A stretch of DNA of 64,000 nucleotides from Pseudomonas laurylsulfatiphila (GTDB lineage: Bacteria > Pseudomonadota > Gammaproteobacteria > Pseudomonadales > Pseudomonadaceae): contig NZ_NIRS01000009.1 of assembly GCF_002934665.1 (NCBI RefSeq), positions 124,001 to 188,000 on the forward strand. The letters run 5' to 3'. The translations under genes were made by a program, and so were the position numbers. Below are positions 6,320 to 15,918 of the stretch, piece after piece (position 1 is the first letter of the stretch; every line of letters begins with the position of its first letter). The notes under the pieces are model-generated. The model was not told where the DNA came from. It ran no database searches and saw only the letters and a list, made by a program, of their open reading frames with translations.

Positions 6320-8926
6320 TTAGCTGGCGACGATATTGACCAGTTTCCCGGGCACTACGATCACTTTACGAATGGTCAGACCGTCGACGAAGCGCAGGAC
6401 GTTCTCGTTGGCACGGGCGGCGGCTTCGATTTCTTCACGGCTGGCACTGGCCGGCATTTCAATCTGGCCACGCAGTTTACCGTTGACCTGGATGACAAGC
6501 GTCAGGCTGTCCTGCACCAGTGCACTGTCGTCCTGCACCGGCCAACCGGCGTCGATCACAGGATCAGCGTGGCCCAGTTGATGCCACAGCTCGTGGCTGA
6601 TGTGCGGCGTGATCGGTGCGAGCAGCAGAGTCACGGTTTCCAGGCCTTCCTGAACCAGCGCGCGATCCTGTTCGGTACCTTGTGCGGCCTTCTCCAGCAC
6701 GTTCATCAGCGTCATCACCTGGGCGATGGCGGTGTTGAATTTGTGGTTCTGGCCGACGTCCTGGCTGGCCTGCTTGATGGCCAGGTGGATCGAGCGACGA
6801 ACGGCTTTCTGCTCGTCATTCAGGTTGGCGACGTCGAGTTTGCCCGGCAGGCCCTGAGTGACGTGTGCTTGAGCCAGACGCCAGACGCGCTTGAGGAATC
6901 GGTGCGAACCTTCTACGCCGGAGTCGGACCATTCCGCGCTCATGTCAGGTGGCGAGGCGAACATCATGAACAGGCGGCAGGTGTCTGCACCGAACTGGTC
7001 AATCATCGACTGTGGGTCGACGCCGTTGTTCTTCGACTTGGCCATCTTCTCGGTGCCGCCGATTTCCACCGGCAGGCCGTCAGCTTTCAATTTGGCGCTG
7101 ATGACCTTGGCCTTGCTGTCACGCTCGAGCTCGACGTCCGCCGGGTTGAACCAGGTGTAGGCGCCATTGGCTTCGCGGCGATAGTAAGTCTCGGCGATCA
7201 CCATGCCCTGGGTCAGCAGGTTCTTGAACGGCTCGTTGGAGCTCACCAGGCCTTCGTCACGCATCAGCTTGTGGAAGAAGCGCGCGTACAGCAGGTGAAG
7301 AATCGCGTGTTCGATACCGCCGATGTACTGATCCACCGGCAGCCAGTGGTCGGCCGCCGATTTTTCCACCAGGCCGCCTTCAAAGTGTGGCGAGGCGTAG
7401 CGGGCGTAGTACCACGAGGACTCGACGAAGGTGTCCATGGTGTCGGTTTCACGCTTGGCAGGTGCGCCGCATTTAGGGCAGGTGCACTCGTAGAACTCGG
7501 GCATGCGCGCCAGTGGCGAACCGGCGCCATCCGGCACCACGTCTTCCGGCAGCACGACCGGCAGTTGATCTTCCGGTACCGGCACGTCACCGCAGGTGGT
7601 GCAGTGGATGATCGGGATCGGGCAGCCCCAGTAGCGCTGACGGCTGATGCCCCAGTCGCGCAGGCGGAACTGGGTACGCGAGGCGCCCAGTTCTTTCTTG
7701 ATCAGCGCGACTTCGATGGCGTCGAAGGCGCCCGCGAAGTCGAGGCCGTCGAACTCGCCGGAATTGATCAGCGTGCCGTGCTCGCCGTAGGCGTCTTGCC
7801 ATGGCGCGGGGTTGGTGTCACCGGAACTGGTGCGCACGACCGATTTGACCGGCAGGTTGTACTTGTGGGCGAATTCGAAATCGCGCTCGTCGTGGGCCGG
7901 AACCGCCATCACCGCGCCATCGCCGTAATGCATCAGTACATAGTTGGCGACCCAGACCGGCAGCTTTTCGCCGGTCAGCGGGTGCTCGACGAACAAGCCG
8001 GTCGGCAGGCCTTTTTTCTCTTGGGTGGCGACGTCGGCTTCAGCCACGCTGCCGCCCTTGCATTCAGCGATGAACGCTTGCAGCTCGGGATTGTTCTGTG
8101 CCGCGAGGGTGGCCAGGTGGTGTTCGGCGGCCACGGCGACATAAGTCGCTCCCATTAAAGTGTCCGGACGGGTGGTGAAGACTTTCAGTGCACCGGTTTC
8201 GCCGATGGAGTCGACGTTGTACGGGAACTGCACTTCCATGCCGCGGGACTTGCCGATCCAGTTGCGCTGCATGGTCTTGACCTGTTCAGGCCAGCCAGTC
8301 AGTTCGTCGAGGCTCTCCAGCAGTTCATCCGCGTAGGCGGTGATCTTGAAGTAGTACATCGGGATTTCGCGCTTCTCGATCAGCGCGCCGGAACGCCAGC
8401 CGCGACCGTCGATCACCTGTTCGTTGGCCAGGACGGTCTGGTCGACCGGGTCCCAGTTCACGGTGCCGCTTTTCTTGTAGATCACACCTTTTTCGAACAG
8501 GCGGGTGAACAGCCATTGTTCCCAGCGGTAGTAATCGGGCTTGCAGGTGGTCACTTCGCGCGACCAGTCCACCGCCAGGCCCAGGCTGCGCAGCTGGTTT
8601 TTCATGTAGGCGATGTTTTCGTAGGTCCACTTGGCGGGCGCTACGTTGTTCTTCATCGCGGCGTTTTCCGCCGGCATGCCGAAGGCGTCCCAACCCATCG
8701 GTTGCAGAACGTTCTTGCCCTGCATGCGCTGGTAGCGGGAGATCACGTCGCCGATGGTGTAGTTGCGCACGTGCCCCATGTGTAGCTTGCCGCTGGGGTA
8801 AGGGAACATCGACAGGCAGTAGTAAGTCTCCTTGCCTGGCTGTTCACTGACTTCAAAGGACTTTTGCTCGTCCCAGAACGACTGGGCGGCGGCTTCGATT
8901 TCACGGGGCTGATATTGTTCGTGCAT
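6320..8926 (-). CDS. leuS: Leucyl-tRNA synthetase
   Basis: Class I aminoacyl-tRNA synthetase that charges tRNA-Leu. The protein has 868 residues from the ATG at 8926 (MHEQYQPREIEAAAQ), against 860 in E. coli; the ORF is open further upstream but the extension is not family-like. The HIGH signature is LHMGH in PSGKLHMGHVRNY near residue 50. The signature loop reads KMAKSKNNGVDP rather than the more usual KMSKS. The CP1 editing domain, with TTRPDTLMGATYVAVAAEH, lies in the middle. A zinc-type CTTCGDV motif is present. It heads the leuS-lptE-holA operon. Confidence 0.98.
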   Translation of the reverse strand: MHEQYQPREIEAAAQSFWDEQKSFEVSEQPGKETYYCLSMFPYPSGKLHMGHVRNYTIGDVISRYQRMQGKNVLQPMGWDAFGMPAENAAMKNNVAPAKWTYENIAYMKNQLRSLGLAVDWSREVTTCKPDYYRWEQWLFTRLFEKGVIYKKSGTVNWDPVDQTVLANEQVIDGRGWRSGALIEKREIPMYYFKITAYADELLESLDELTGWPEQVKTMQRNWIGKSRGMEVQFPYNVDSIGETGALKVFTTRPDTLMGATYVAVAAEHHLATLAAQNNPELQAFIAECKGGSVAEADVATQEKKGLPTGLFVEHPLTGEKLPVWVANYVLMHYGDGAVMAVPAHDERDFEFAHKYNLPVKSVVRTSSGDTNPAPWQDAYGEHGTLINSGEFDGLDFAGAFDAIEVALIKKELGASRTQFRLRDWGISRQRYWGCPIPIIHCTTCGDVPVPEDQLPVVLPEDVVPDGAGSPLARMPEFYECTCPKCGAPAKRETDTMDTFVESSWYYARYASPHFEGGLVEKSAADHWLPVDQYIGGIEHAILHLLYARFFHKLMRDEGLVSSNEPFKNLLTQGMVIAETYYRREANGAYTWFNPADVELERDSKAKVISAKLKADGLPVEIGGTEKMAKSKNNGVDPQSMIDQFGADTCRLFMMFASPPDMSAEWSDSGVEGSHRFLKRVWRLAQAHVTQGLPGKLDVANLNDEQKAVRRSIHLAIKQASQDVGQNHKFNTAIAQVMTLMNVLEKAAQGTEQDRALVQEGLETVTLLLAPITPHISHELWHQLGHADPVIDAGWPVQDDSALVQDSLTLVIQVNGKLRGQIEMPASASREEIEAAARANENVLRFVDGLTIRKVIVVPGKLVNIVAS

Positions 8927-9207
8927 GGCTACTTTTGAACTGAATAGGGGTGGCCTAATCCTCTTCAATGCAACGCTGGACGTTGAAGCCGCCACATTGG
9001 CGTTTTCGCTGCCCAGCCGAGCTGGAAGTGGAGTTACAGGAAGCGCCGTAGCATACATGACCGCGCTCTACCGAGGGAAACCCTGATTGCTGCCACACGT
9101 CCTGCGAAAACCGCTGCGAGGGCCGTTGGTCGCGGCGTTCAGCCGGTTTGTTCATGGAAGCTAAGCTCTAAATGGGGAGTAGGTCATATCTTCCAATGAG
9201 GTGAGGG

Positions 9208-9528
9208 ATGGTTGAGTCACAGCAAAAAGCTACAAAACCGGAGCTGTACGAAAGGCTGATCGATCGGTTGGCCTTGGCCCTGGAAGCGGCAAGGACCGCT
9301 GGCCGGTTGCGCGACGAACGCCCTCTGGAGCTGGAACTGCGCGGCCTGAGCGCCGCAGAGTATGCACTGGTCAAGGCGTATCTGGATCGCAGTGAACGTG
9401 AGACGCACGGATGCTTGTCAGAAGCGGTAAAGCAACTCGACGCACCACGTTCAGCCAAGATCATCTGGCTCAAGGACAAGGTTCCCGGCAGAGACGCGGT
9501 AAAGGTCCGGTCTTTGCAGTTCAAATAG
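9208..9528 (+). CDS. Small hypothetical protein (106 aa)
   Basis: I do not recognise a family. The protein is charged and mostly helical in appearance: an N-terminal LYERLIDRLALALEAARTAG helix, then LELELRGLSAAEYALVKAYLD, then a basic C-terminus (IIWLKDKVPGRDAVKVRSL). There is no signal peptide or membrane segment, so it should be cytoplasmic. The ATG at 9208 follows GGTGAGGG, a good ribosome-binding site. Codon use is normal for the region. It is divergent from leuS and 104 bases upstream of the ElyC/YdcF-like gene. Confidence 0.75.
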   Translation: MVESQQKATKPELYERLIDRLALALEAARTAGRLRDERPLELELRGLSAAEYALVKAYLDRSERETHGCLSEAVKQLDAPRSAKIIWLKDKVPGRDAVKVRSLQFK

Positions 9529-9632
9529 GACACGGTGCCATGCTCCTTGAATTTTTGAAGCATAGTCCTTCCATATTGATTGTCGCATTGCGCCAACCCA
9601 CTTAGGCTTCGGGCATCTCCAGGAGATGCTCG

Positions 9633-10394
9633 ATGCCGTTCCGTTATTTCGTAAAACAACTTCTATTGCCGCCCGGCATTCTATTGCTGCTGCTTTTGCT
9701 TGCCTGGTGGTTGCGCCACTCAAGGCCGAGGCTTGCCGGTGCGTGCTTTGCTCTGGGCCTGGGTGGTTTCTGGCTGATGAGCCTGCCGGTGGTCGTGCAG
9801 TGGAGTGCCGGCCTGCTCGAGCGGGAGCCACCGCTGGCCCGCGATGAATGGGCAGTCCTGGGGCAGCGTGCGGACGCGATCGTGGTCCTCGGTTCGGGGC
9901 GTGAGCGCGGTGACGTGGCCTGGGGCGCCGACCAGCCCACGGGCGTCGGTCTGGAGCGCCAGCGCTTTGCCGCGCGGCTGGCCAAGGCTTCCGGCTTGCC
10001 CGTACTGACCAGCGGCGGCCTGCATTACGGCACGCCGCCCAGCGAGGCACAGATGATGGCTGACTCCATGCGTGACGATTTTGGCTTGAGCGTGCGCTGG
10101 CAGGAAGGGCGCAGCCGCACGACCTGGGAAAATGCGCAGTTCAGCGCCGAGGTGTTGCTTCCCCAGGGCATCAAGCGTGTGGTGCTCGTGACTCAGGCCT
10201 GGCATATGCCACGGGCGGTCTGGAGTTTCCGCAAGGCCGGTTTTGAGGTGGTGCCGGCGCCGGTAGGGTTTCTGGGCGGCGATAACGCGCGGCCGCTGGG
10301 CGGCTGGATGCCGGAGTTCAAGGCGATCTGGCAGAACGGGCAGTTGATGAACGAGGCGGTGGGGCAGGTCGGTTATTCGTTGTTTTATCGATAA
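9633..10394 (+). CDS. YdcF/ElyC-family membrane protein (DUF218)
   Basis: DUF218 proteins include ElyC and SanA, which affect envelope integrity; ElyC acts on peptidoglycan or enterobacterial-common-antigen metabolism in E. coli. This 253-residue protein has two N-terminal membrane segments (about residues 8-26 and 34-52), then a periplasmic or cytoplasmic Rossmann-like DUF218 domain from about residue 82 (ADAIVVLGSGRERGD). The family positions SGGLHYGTPPSEA, SRTTWENAQFS and VTQAWHMPRAV are all visible. The start follows CAGGAGATGCTCG. It stands alone, followed by a REP pair. The precise substrate cannot be inferred. Confidence 0.88.
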   Translation: MPFRYFVKQLLLPPGILLLLLLLAWWLRHSRPRLAGACFALGLGGFWLMSLPVVVQWSAGLLEREPPLARDEWAVLGQRADAIVVLGSGRERGDVAWGADQPTGVGLERQRFAARLAKASGLPVLTSGGLHYGTPPSEAQMMADSMRDDFGLSVRWQEGRSRTTWENAQFSAEVLLPQGIKRVVLVTQAWHMPRAVWSFRKAGFEVVPAPVGFLGGDNARPLGGWMPEFKAIWQNGQLMNEAVGQVGYSLFYR

Positions 10395-10412
10395 CCGAAT
10401 GGTTGCCCACGC

Positions 10413-10488
10413 CCTGTAGGAGCTGGCTTGCCAGCGAAAGCGATGTCGCGGCGACCATGGCTTTCGCCGGCAAGCCGGCTCCTACAGG
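10413..10488. repeat. REP-like pair, class B (TGTAGGAGCTGGCTTGCCAGCG)
   Basis: CCTGTAGGAGCTGGCTTGCC on the left and GCCGGCAAGCCGGCTCCTAC on the right are inverted copies. They lie between the converging ends of the YdcF-like gene and lnt. Confidence 0.9.
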
Positions 10489-10505
10489 TTTGATGCGGTG
10501 TCAGT

Positions 10506-12029
10506 TCAGACGGTTTTAGCCATTCGGCTGGCAATCAGTGCCCAGCCAAACAACAACACGCAGAGAATGAGCAATGGCCATGAACGCCATTCCAGGTACG
10601 GCGTCAGGTTGTGCATCGGCACCACTTCGCCATACAGGATGCCGCGTTCGAACTGCGGGATCTGATCGGTGATCTGACCGAACGGGTTGATCAGGCCGGA
10701 CACGCCGTTGTTGGTGGCGCGGATCATCCAGCGGCCGGCTTCCAGTGCGCGCATCTGTGCCATCTGCAGGTGTTGCAGCGGGCCAATGGAGGTGCCGAAC
10801 CAGGTGTCGTTGCTGATGGTCAGCAACAGGTCGCTGCGGGCGGCAAGGCTGGCGGCGAACTCCGGATAAACCACTTCATAGCAGATGAACGGCGCGATCT
10901 GATAACCCTTGGCTTGCAGCAGCGGCTGGTCAGCCGGGCCGCGAGCGAAGTCCGACATCGGCAGATCGAAGAAGGCGATCAGACCGCGCAGGATGTCCTG
11001 CAAGGGAACATATTCACCAAAGGGCACCAGTTTTTGCTTGAGGTAAGTGCCGTCGCCTTCACCGGTCACGGTGATGCCATTGAAGAAACGCTTCTCGTGG
11101 CGTACCTCCATGCGGACCGGGACGCCAGTGATCAACGCCGATTTACGTTCGGCCGCGAAGTTGCCCATCATGTTCAGGTAGCCCTCGGCGGACTCCTTGA
11201 GCACCGGGATCGCCGTTTCCGGCCAGATGAGCAAATCGACGCGTTTGGAGCTGAAGCTCATGTCGCGGTACAGCGCCAGCTGCGCGTTGAGCTGCGCCGG
11301 GTCCCACTTCATGCTTTGTTCGATGTTGCCCTGAATGGCGGCGACGCTCAGTGGCGGGCCCGAAGGGCTGGTCCAGGCGTGGTGCTTGAGTGCCATGCCG
11401 ACCAGCCATGGGCCGACCAGCAGCAATACACCGGCAGCGATGAAGCCTTTGCGTCCCGTGCGAACCAGGCGCAAGCCGTTGTAGATCAACGCCGCTGTCA
11501 GTGCCAGGGTAAAGGAAATCAGCCACATCCCGCCGAGGGGCGCGAGCCCGGCCAGCGGGCCGTCGAGCTGGCTGTAACCGGAATACAGCCACGGGAAACC
11601 GGTCAGGAACCAGCCGCGGAAGGCTTCCTGGGCGACCCACAGCGCAGCGAAGGCCAGGGCGTCGGCCAGTGGCGCCTCATTGCGGCGCAGCCAGCGCGCC
11701 CAAATCCAGGCGGGCAGGGCAAAGAACCAGGCAATCGCCGCCGTGAAAAGCAGCATCAGGAAACCGGCCAGCAATACCGAAGCGCCACCGAAGTGGTGAA
11801 TGCTGTAGTAGATCCAGCTGGTGCCGGCACCGAACAGGCCAAAACCGAAACACCAGCCGCGACCCAGGGCTTGACGTGGGCTCAGTTCGCGCAGGCCGGC
11901 ATAGAACAGACCGACGGCCAGCAGTGCCAGTGGCCAGATATCGAACGGCGCCAGGGCCAGGGTGGTGATTGCACCGGCCGCCACGGCCAGCAGGTTACCG
12001 GGCCAGCCGGGGCGGGTTGTCCAGCGCAT
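10506..12029 (-). CDS. lnt: Apolipoprotein N-acyltransferase
   Basis: Integral inner-membrane enzyme that adds the third acyl chain to the N-terminal cysteine of lipoproteins, the last step before Lol sorting. The protein has 507 residues. The N-terminal half is a bundle of membrane helices (residues 10-215). The nitrilase-like periplasmic domain follows with the catalytic triad visible as Glu in IWPETAIP, Lys in LKQKLVPFGEYVP and Cys in FICYEVVYPE. A last membrane helix closes the protein. It is 8 bases downstream of corC, the conserved phoH-ybeY-corC-lnt order. Confidence 0.97.
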   Translation of the reverse strand: MRWTTRPGWPGNLLAVAAGAITTLALAPFDIWPLALLAVGLFYAGLRELSPRQALGRGWCFGFGLFGAGTSWIYYSIHHFGGASVLLAGFLMLLFTAAIAWFFALPAWIWARWLRRNEAPLADALAFAALWVAQEAFRGWFLTGFPWLYSGYSQLDGPLAGLAPLGGMWLISFTLALTAALIYNGLRLVRTGRKGFIAAGVLLLVGPWLVGMALKHHAWTSPSGPPLSVAAIQGNIEQSMKWDPAQLNAQLALYRDMSFSSKRVDLLIWPETAIPVLKESAEGYLNMMGNFAAERKSALITGVPVRMEVRHEKRFFNGITVTGEGDGTYLKQKLVPFGEYVPLQDILRGLIAFFDLPMSDFARGPADQPLLQAKGYQIAPFICYEVVYPEFAASLAARSDLLLTISNDTWFGTSIGPLQHLQMAQMRALEAGRWMIRATNNGVSGLINPFGQITDQIPQFERGILYGEVVPMHNLTPYLEWRSWPLLILCVLLFGWALIASRMAKTV

Positions 12030-12037
12030 TTCAATCC

Positions 12038-12877
12038 TTAGCGAGCAATGGGCGTCAGGCGAAGCAAGTGAATCCGACGGCTGTCGGCGTTCAGGATGCG
12101 GAAGCGGTATGGTCCGATTTCAGTGATTTCGTTACGTTTTGGCAGATGCCCGAACGCACTCATCACCAGACCGCCAACGGTGTCGAATTCATCGTCGGAG
12201 AACTCGCTGTCGAAAAACTCGTTGAAGTTCTCGATCGGTGTCAGGGCCTTGATCAGGAAGTCACCGCTCGGCAGCGGCTTGATGTAGCTGTCTTCTTCGA
12301 CATCGTGTTCGTCTTCGATGTCGCCGACGATTTGTTCCAGCACGTCTTCGATGGTGACCAGGCCTGCCACGCCACCGTACTCGTCGATGACGATGGCCAT
12401 GTGGTTGTGGTTGGCGCGAAATTCGCGCAGCAGCACGTTAAGGCGCTTGGATTCCGGCACGAAGGTGGCTGGACGCAGCAGATCCTTGATGTTGAAGCTG
12501 TCGCCGTTCTCCTTGAGGATCAACGGCAGCAGGTCCTTGGCCAGCAACACGCCCATTACGTCATCGTGGCTTTCGCCGATGACCGGGTAGCGCGAGTGGG
12601 CGGAGTCGACCACGGCAGGCAGGAACTCGCGGGGTGTCTGGTTCGCCTTGATGCTGACCATTTGCGAGCGTGGGACCATGATGTCCCGCACCTGCAAGTC
12701 AGCCACCTGGATGGCGCCTTCGACGATGGCCAGCGCTTCGCTGTCCAGCAGTTTGTTCTGGTGTGCATCGCGCAGCAGCTCCAAAAGCTCCTGGCGGTTT
12801 TTCGGCTCGTGGGCAAAAGCCTGGGTGAGCTTACCCAGCCATGACTTCTGCCCGTTGCTCGATCGATCTTCGCTCAT
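12038..12877 (-). CDS. corC: CorC/YbeX family CBS-domain protein
   Basis: A cytoplasmic protein long linked to Mg2+/Co2+ efflux and, in more recent work on YbeX, to ribosome maturation. The protein has 279 residues: an N-terminal helical part, two CBS repeats (about 66-190, with VRDIMVPRSQM and YPVIGESHDDVMGVLLAKDLL), and a CorC/HlyC C-terminal domain (FNEFFDSEFSDDEFDTVGG). There is no DUF21 membrane domain, which fits CorC rather than CorB. It is 5 bases downstream of ybeY and 8 bases upstream of lnt, so it is translated within one operon. Confidence 0.94.
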   Translation of the reverse strand: MSEDRSSNGQKSWLGKLTQAFAHEPKNRQELLELLRDAHQNKLLDSEALAIVEGAIQVADLQVRDIMVPRSQMVSIKANQTPREFLPAVVDSAHSRYPVIGESHDDVMGVLLAKDLLPLILKENGDSFNIKDLLRPATFVPESKRLNVLLREFRANHNHMAIVIDEYGGVAGLVTIEDVLEQIVGDIEDEHDVEEDSYIKPLPSGDFLIKALTPIENFNEFFDSEFSDDEFDTVGGLVMSAFGHLPKRNEITEIGPYRFRILNADSRRIHLLRLTPIAR

Positions 12878-12882
12878 AGCGA

Positions 12883-13377
12883 TTACTCTGAATCCTTTGT
12901 TGTTTCTGTGGGGGGTAAATCGGTTTCGTCGTCCGCGTACGGATCGGGAAAGCCCAGTTCTGCAAGCAACGTTCGTTCCAGTGCTTCCATCTCTTCGGCT
13001 TCGTCGTCATCAATATGGTCGTAACCAAGCAGATGCAAGCAGCCGTGAATCACCAGGTGTGCCCAATGGGCCTTGAGTTCCTTGCCTTGATCCAGGGCCT
13101 CACGCTCGACCACCGCCACGCAGATCACCAGATCGCCCAGCAGCGGGATGTCGAGGAACTCATCCGGCACATCGGCCGGGAATGACAAGACGTTAGTTGC
13201 GTAATCCTTTTGCCGCCAGGTGTGGTTCAGCTCGCGTCCTTCGGTTTCGTCGACCAGGCGAATGGTCATTTCCGAGTCGGCGCTGCGCTGGCGCAAAGCC
13301 AGTTCGCACCACTGGCGGAACTCGGCTTCGCTGGGGGCAGGGGCTTGGGTAGCGATTTGCAGGTCAAGCTCAAGCAT
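12883..13377 (-). CDS. ybeY: Endoribonuclease YbeY
   Basis: Zinc-dependent RNase needed for 16S rRNA 3'-end maturation and 70S quality control. The protein has 164 residues from the ATG at 13377, which overlaps the end of phoH by 8 bases (ATGCTTGA). The metal site HGCLHLLGYDH near residue 117, followed by the acidic DDDEAEEMEALE, is the family signature, as is RLVDETEGRELNHTWRQKDYATNVLSFP. The overlap with phoH implies translational coupling. Confidence 0.97.
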   Translation of the reverse strand: MLELDLQIATQAPAPSEAEFRQWCELALRQRSADSEMTIRLVDETEGRELNHTWRQKDYATNVLSFPADVPDEFLDIPLLGDLVICVAVVEREALDQGKELKAHWAHLVIHGCLHLLGYDHIDDDEAEEMEALERTLLAELGFPDPYADDETDLPPTETTKDSE

Positions 13378-14377
13378 CGCGGCGGCTATCCTTGGCGGCT
13401 GCATCATCGGCCGCACGGGTTTCGAAGCGCTCGTAGGCTTCAACGATGCGCTGTACCAGCGGATGGCGCACGACGTCCTTGGGCTGGAAATGGGTGAAGC
13501 TGATCCCGGGCACTTCCTTGAGCACTTCAATCACATGGTGCAGGCCGGACTTGGTGCCGCGTGGCAGGTCGACCTGGGTGATGTCCCCGGTGATGACGGC
13601 CGTGGAGCCGAAGCCGATTCGGGTCAGGAACATCTTCATTTGCTCGACCGTGGTGTTCTGGCTTTCGTCAAGAATGATGAAGCTGTTGTTCAGCGTACGG
13701 CCGCGCATGTAAGCCAGCGGCGCGACTTCGATCACCTGGCGCTCGATCAGCTTGGCGACGTATTCGAAGCCGAGCATTTCGTAGAGTGCGTCGTAGAGCG
13801 GGCGCAGGTACGGGTCGATTTTCTGCGACAGGTCGCCGGGCAGGAAGCCGAGTTTTTCACCCGCTTCGACCGCTGGGCGCACCAGCAGGATGCGGCGAAT
13901 CTGCTCGCGCTCCAGCGCATCCACCGCGCAGGCGACGGCCAGATAGGTCTTGCCGGTACCGGCCGGGCCGATGCCGAAGTTGATGTCGTTACCGAGGATT
14001 TCCTTCACATAGCGCAGCTGATTCAAGCCGCGGGGGCGAATCATGCCTTTCTTGGTGCGCAGCGCCACGGACGGTTCGGCGGGGGAGTGGTTATCCAGCT
14101 GTTCCACGGCAGATTCCTGCAGGAACAGGTGCACCATGTCCGGCGACAGCTCGGTACCCTTGGTTTCCCGGTACAGGCGGCGCAGGAGGTTTTCCGCGGA
14201 GGTGGTGTGTTTGGGCTCGCCGATCAGCTCGAACTGATTGCCGCGATTGCGGATCTCGATGGTCAGGCGTTGTTCGATCAAGCGCAAATGCTCGTCGAAT
14301 TGCCCGCACAGATTGGCGAAGCGGCGAGCTTCAAAAGGCTCGAGGATGAAACGATGTGGTTCTATGGGTGCGTTCAA
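13370..14377 (-). CDS. ybeZ: PhoH-like ATPase (YbeZ)
   Basis: Cytoplasmic P-loop NTPase of the PhoH family that works with YbeY in RNA metabolism. The protein has 335 residues. An N-terminal KH-like region covers about residues 10-85. The PhoH core follows with Walker A GPAGTGKT (near residue 137), LLVRPAVEAGEKLGFLPGD, Walker B IILDESQN and the TGDITQVDLP sensor motif. It is the first gene of the phoH-ybeY-corC-lnt run; a REP pair separates it from miaB upstream. Confidence 0.96.
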   Translation of the reverse strand: MNAPIEPHRFILEPFEARRFANLCGQFDEHLRLIEQRLTIEIRNRGNQFELIGEPKHTTSAENLLRRLYRETKGTELSPDMVHLFLQESAVEQLDNHSPAEPSVALRTKKGMIRPRGLNQLRYVKEILGNDINFGIGPAGTGKTYLAVACAVDALEREQIRRILLVRPAVEAGEKLGFLPGDLSQKIDPYLRPLYDALYEMLGFEYVAKLIERQVIEVAPLAYMRGRTLNNSFIILDESQNTTVEQMKMFLTRIGFGSTAVITGDITQVDLPRGTKSGLHHVIEVLKEVPGISFTHFQPKDVVRHPLVQRIVEAYERFETRAADDAAAKDSRRDA

Positions 14378-14460
14378 GGTCGTATTTAGCCGCCCTGGGG
14401 CAATTGAGATGAAATCAAGGATAACGCCAGTGGCGCGGGTGCGAAAGCTCTTAAATAATC

Positions 14461-14549
14461 TGTAGGAGCCGGCTTGCTGGCGATGGCCATACTGCGGTGG
14501 ACCAGATACACCGCGTTATCGCCCATCGCCAGCAAGCCGGCTCCTACAG
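14461..14549. repeat. REP-like pair, class B
   Basis: TGTAGGAGCCGGCTTGCTGG and its inverted copy GCCAGCAAGCCGGCTCCTAC enclose about 50 bases. The pair lies between miaB and phoH, which read the same way, and may affect read-through between them. Confidence 0.9.
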
Positions 14550-14555
14550 GTTGGG

Positions 14556-15884
14556 TCATTGCAGCAGCGAACCCCGCAGCGAATGCGGCTGCGCGGCATC
14601 GATGTGCACGTCAGCGAACTGGCCGATCAGGGTCGGATTGTCGCAACGGAAGTTGACGATACGGTTATTCTCGGTCCGGCCTTGCAGCTCGCCCGGGTCT
14701 TTTTTCGAGTAATCGGTCACCAGGATCCGCTGGATCGAACCGACCATTTGTCGGCTGATCTCGAAACCTTGCTGGTTCAGGCGATGCTGCAGGGCGTTCA
14801 GACGCTCTTTTTTCAGCTCTTCCGGCGTGTCGTCGGCCAGGTCGGCGGCCGGAGTGCCCGGGCGTTGGCTATAGACGAACGAGTAGGAAAAGTCGAATCC
14901 GACGTCGGCAATCAGCTTCATGGTTTGCTCGAAGTCTTTCTCGGTCTCGCCCGGGAAGCCGACGATGAAGTCCGAGCTGATGCAGATGCCCGGTACGGCG
15001 GCGCGCAGCTTGCGCAGTTTGGATTTGTATTCCAGCGCGGTGTGGTTGCGCTTCATCGCGGCGAGGATGCGGTCCGAGCCCGACTGCACTGGCAAGTGCA
15101 GGTGCTTGACCAGTTCCGGCACATCGGCGTGGGCCTGGATCAGGCTGTCGGAGAACTCCAGCGGATGCGACGTGGTGTAGCGGATGCGGTCGATGCCATC
15201 GACGGCGGCAACCACGCGGATCAGCTCGGCCAGATCCGCCAGGCGTCCGTCATGGGTGAGGCCGCGATAGCCGTTGACGTTTTGCCCCAGCAGTGTCACT
15301 TCGCGCACGCCGTTTTCGGCCAGGTGAATGATCTCGGCAATCACGTCGTCGAACGGCCGGCTGACTTCTTCGCCGCGGGTGTAGGGCACCACGCAGAACG
15401 TGCAGTACTTGCTGCAGCCTTCCATCACCGACACATAAGCGCTCGGGCCGTCGATGCGCGGCTCGGGCAAATGGTCGAATTTTTCGATTTCCGGGAACGA
15501 GACGTCGACTTGCGGCAGCTTGGTGACGCGCGCGGCGTCGATCATTTCCGGCAGGCGGTGCAGGGTTTGCGGGCCGAACACCACGTCGACGTACGGCGCG
15601 CGATCGCGGATGGCCGCGCCTTCCTGGCTGGCCACGCAACCGCCGACGGCGATCACCATGTCCGGGTTGGCCAGCTTCAGTTCGCGCCAGCGCCCGAGCT
15701 GGGAGTAGACCCGGTCCTGCGCACGTTCGCGGATCGAGCACGTGTTGAGCAGGATGACGTCGGCGTCTTCAGCGCGCGCGGTGACTTCCAGGGCCTGATG
15801 TTCGCCCAGCAGATCGACCATGCGCGAGCTGTCGTACTCGTTCATCTGGCAACCGTGGGTTTCGATGTAAAGCTTCTTGGCCAT
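14556..15884 (-). CDS. miaB: tRNA-2-methylthio-N6-dimethylallyladenosine synthase MiaB
   Basis: Radical SAM methylthiotransferase that converts i6A37 to ms2i6A37 in tRNAs that read UNN codons. The protein has 442 residues from the ATG at 15884 (MAKKLYIETHGCQMNEYDSS, like E. coli MiaB). The N-terminal UPF0004 domain has three cluster cysteines (C11, then in NTCSIRE and GGCVAS). The radical SAM motif is CSKYCTFC, and a C-terminal TRAM domain ends the protein. Expressed from its own promoter: TATAAT lies at 15924-15919 on this strand. Confidence 0.97.
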   Translation of the reverse strand: MAKKLYIETHGCQMNEYDSSRMVDLLGEHQALEVTARAEDADVILLNTCSIRERAQDRVYSQLGRWRELKLANPDMVIAVGGCVASQEGAAIRDRAPYVDVVFGPQTLHRLPEMIDAARVTKLPQVDVSFPEIEKFDHLPEPRIDGPSAYVSVMEGCSKYCTFCVVPYTRGEEVSRPFDDVIAEIIHLAENGVREVTLLGQNVNGYRGLTHDGRLADLAELIRVVAAVDGIDRIRYTTSHPLEFSDSLIQAHADVPELVKHLHLPVQSGSDRILAAMKRNHTALEYKSKLRKLRAAVPGICISSDFIVGFPGETEKDFEQTMKLIADVGFDFSYSFVYSQRPGTPAADLADDTPEELKKERLNALQHRLNQQGFEISRQMVGSIQRILVTDYSKKDPGELQGRTENNRIVNFRCDNPTLIGQFADVHIDAAQPHSLRGSLLQ

Positions 15885-15918
15885 GGAAAGAGTCATCACG
15901 TGATTCAAAGAACCGCGC

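Noticed and set aside
5750..8158. An 802-codon plus-strand frame opposite lptE and leuS
   Set aside because: It covers two well-identified genes on the other strand; its protein is low in recognisable motifs and rich in shadow-type Ala, Gly, Gln and Val.
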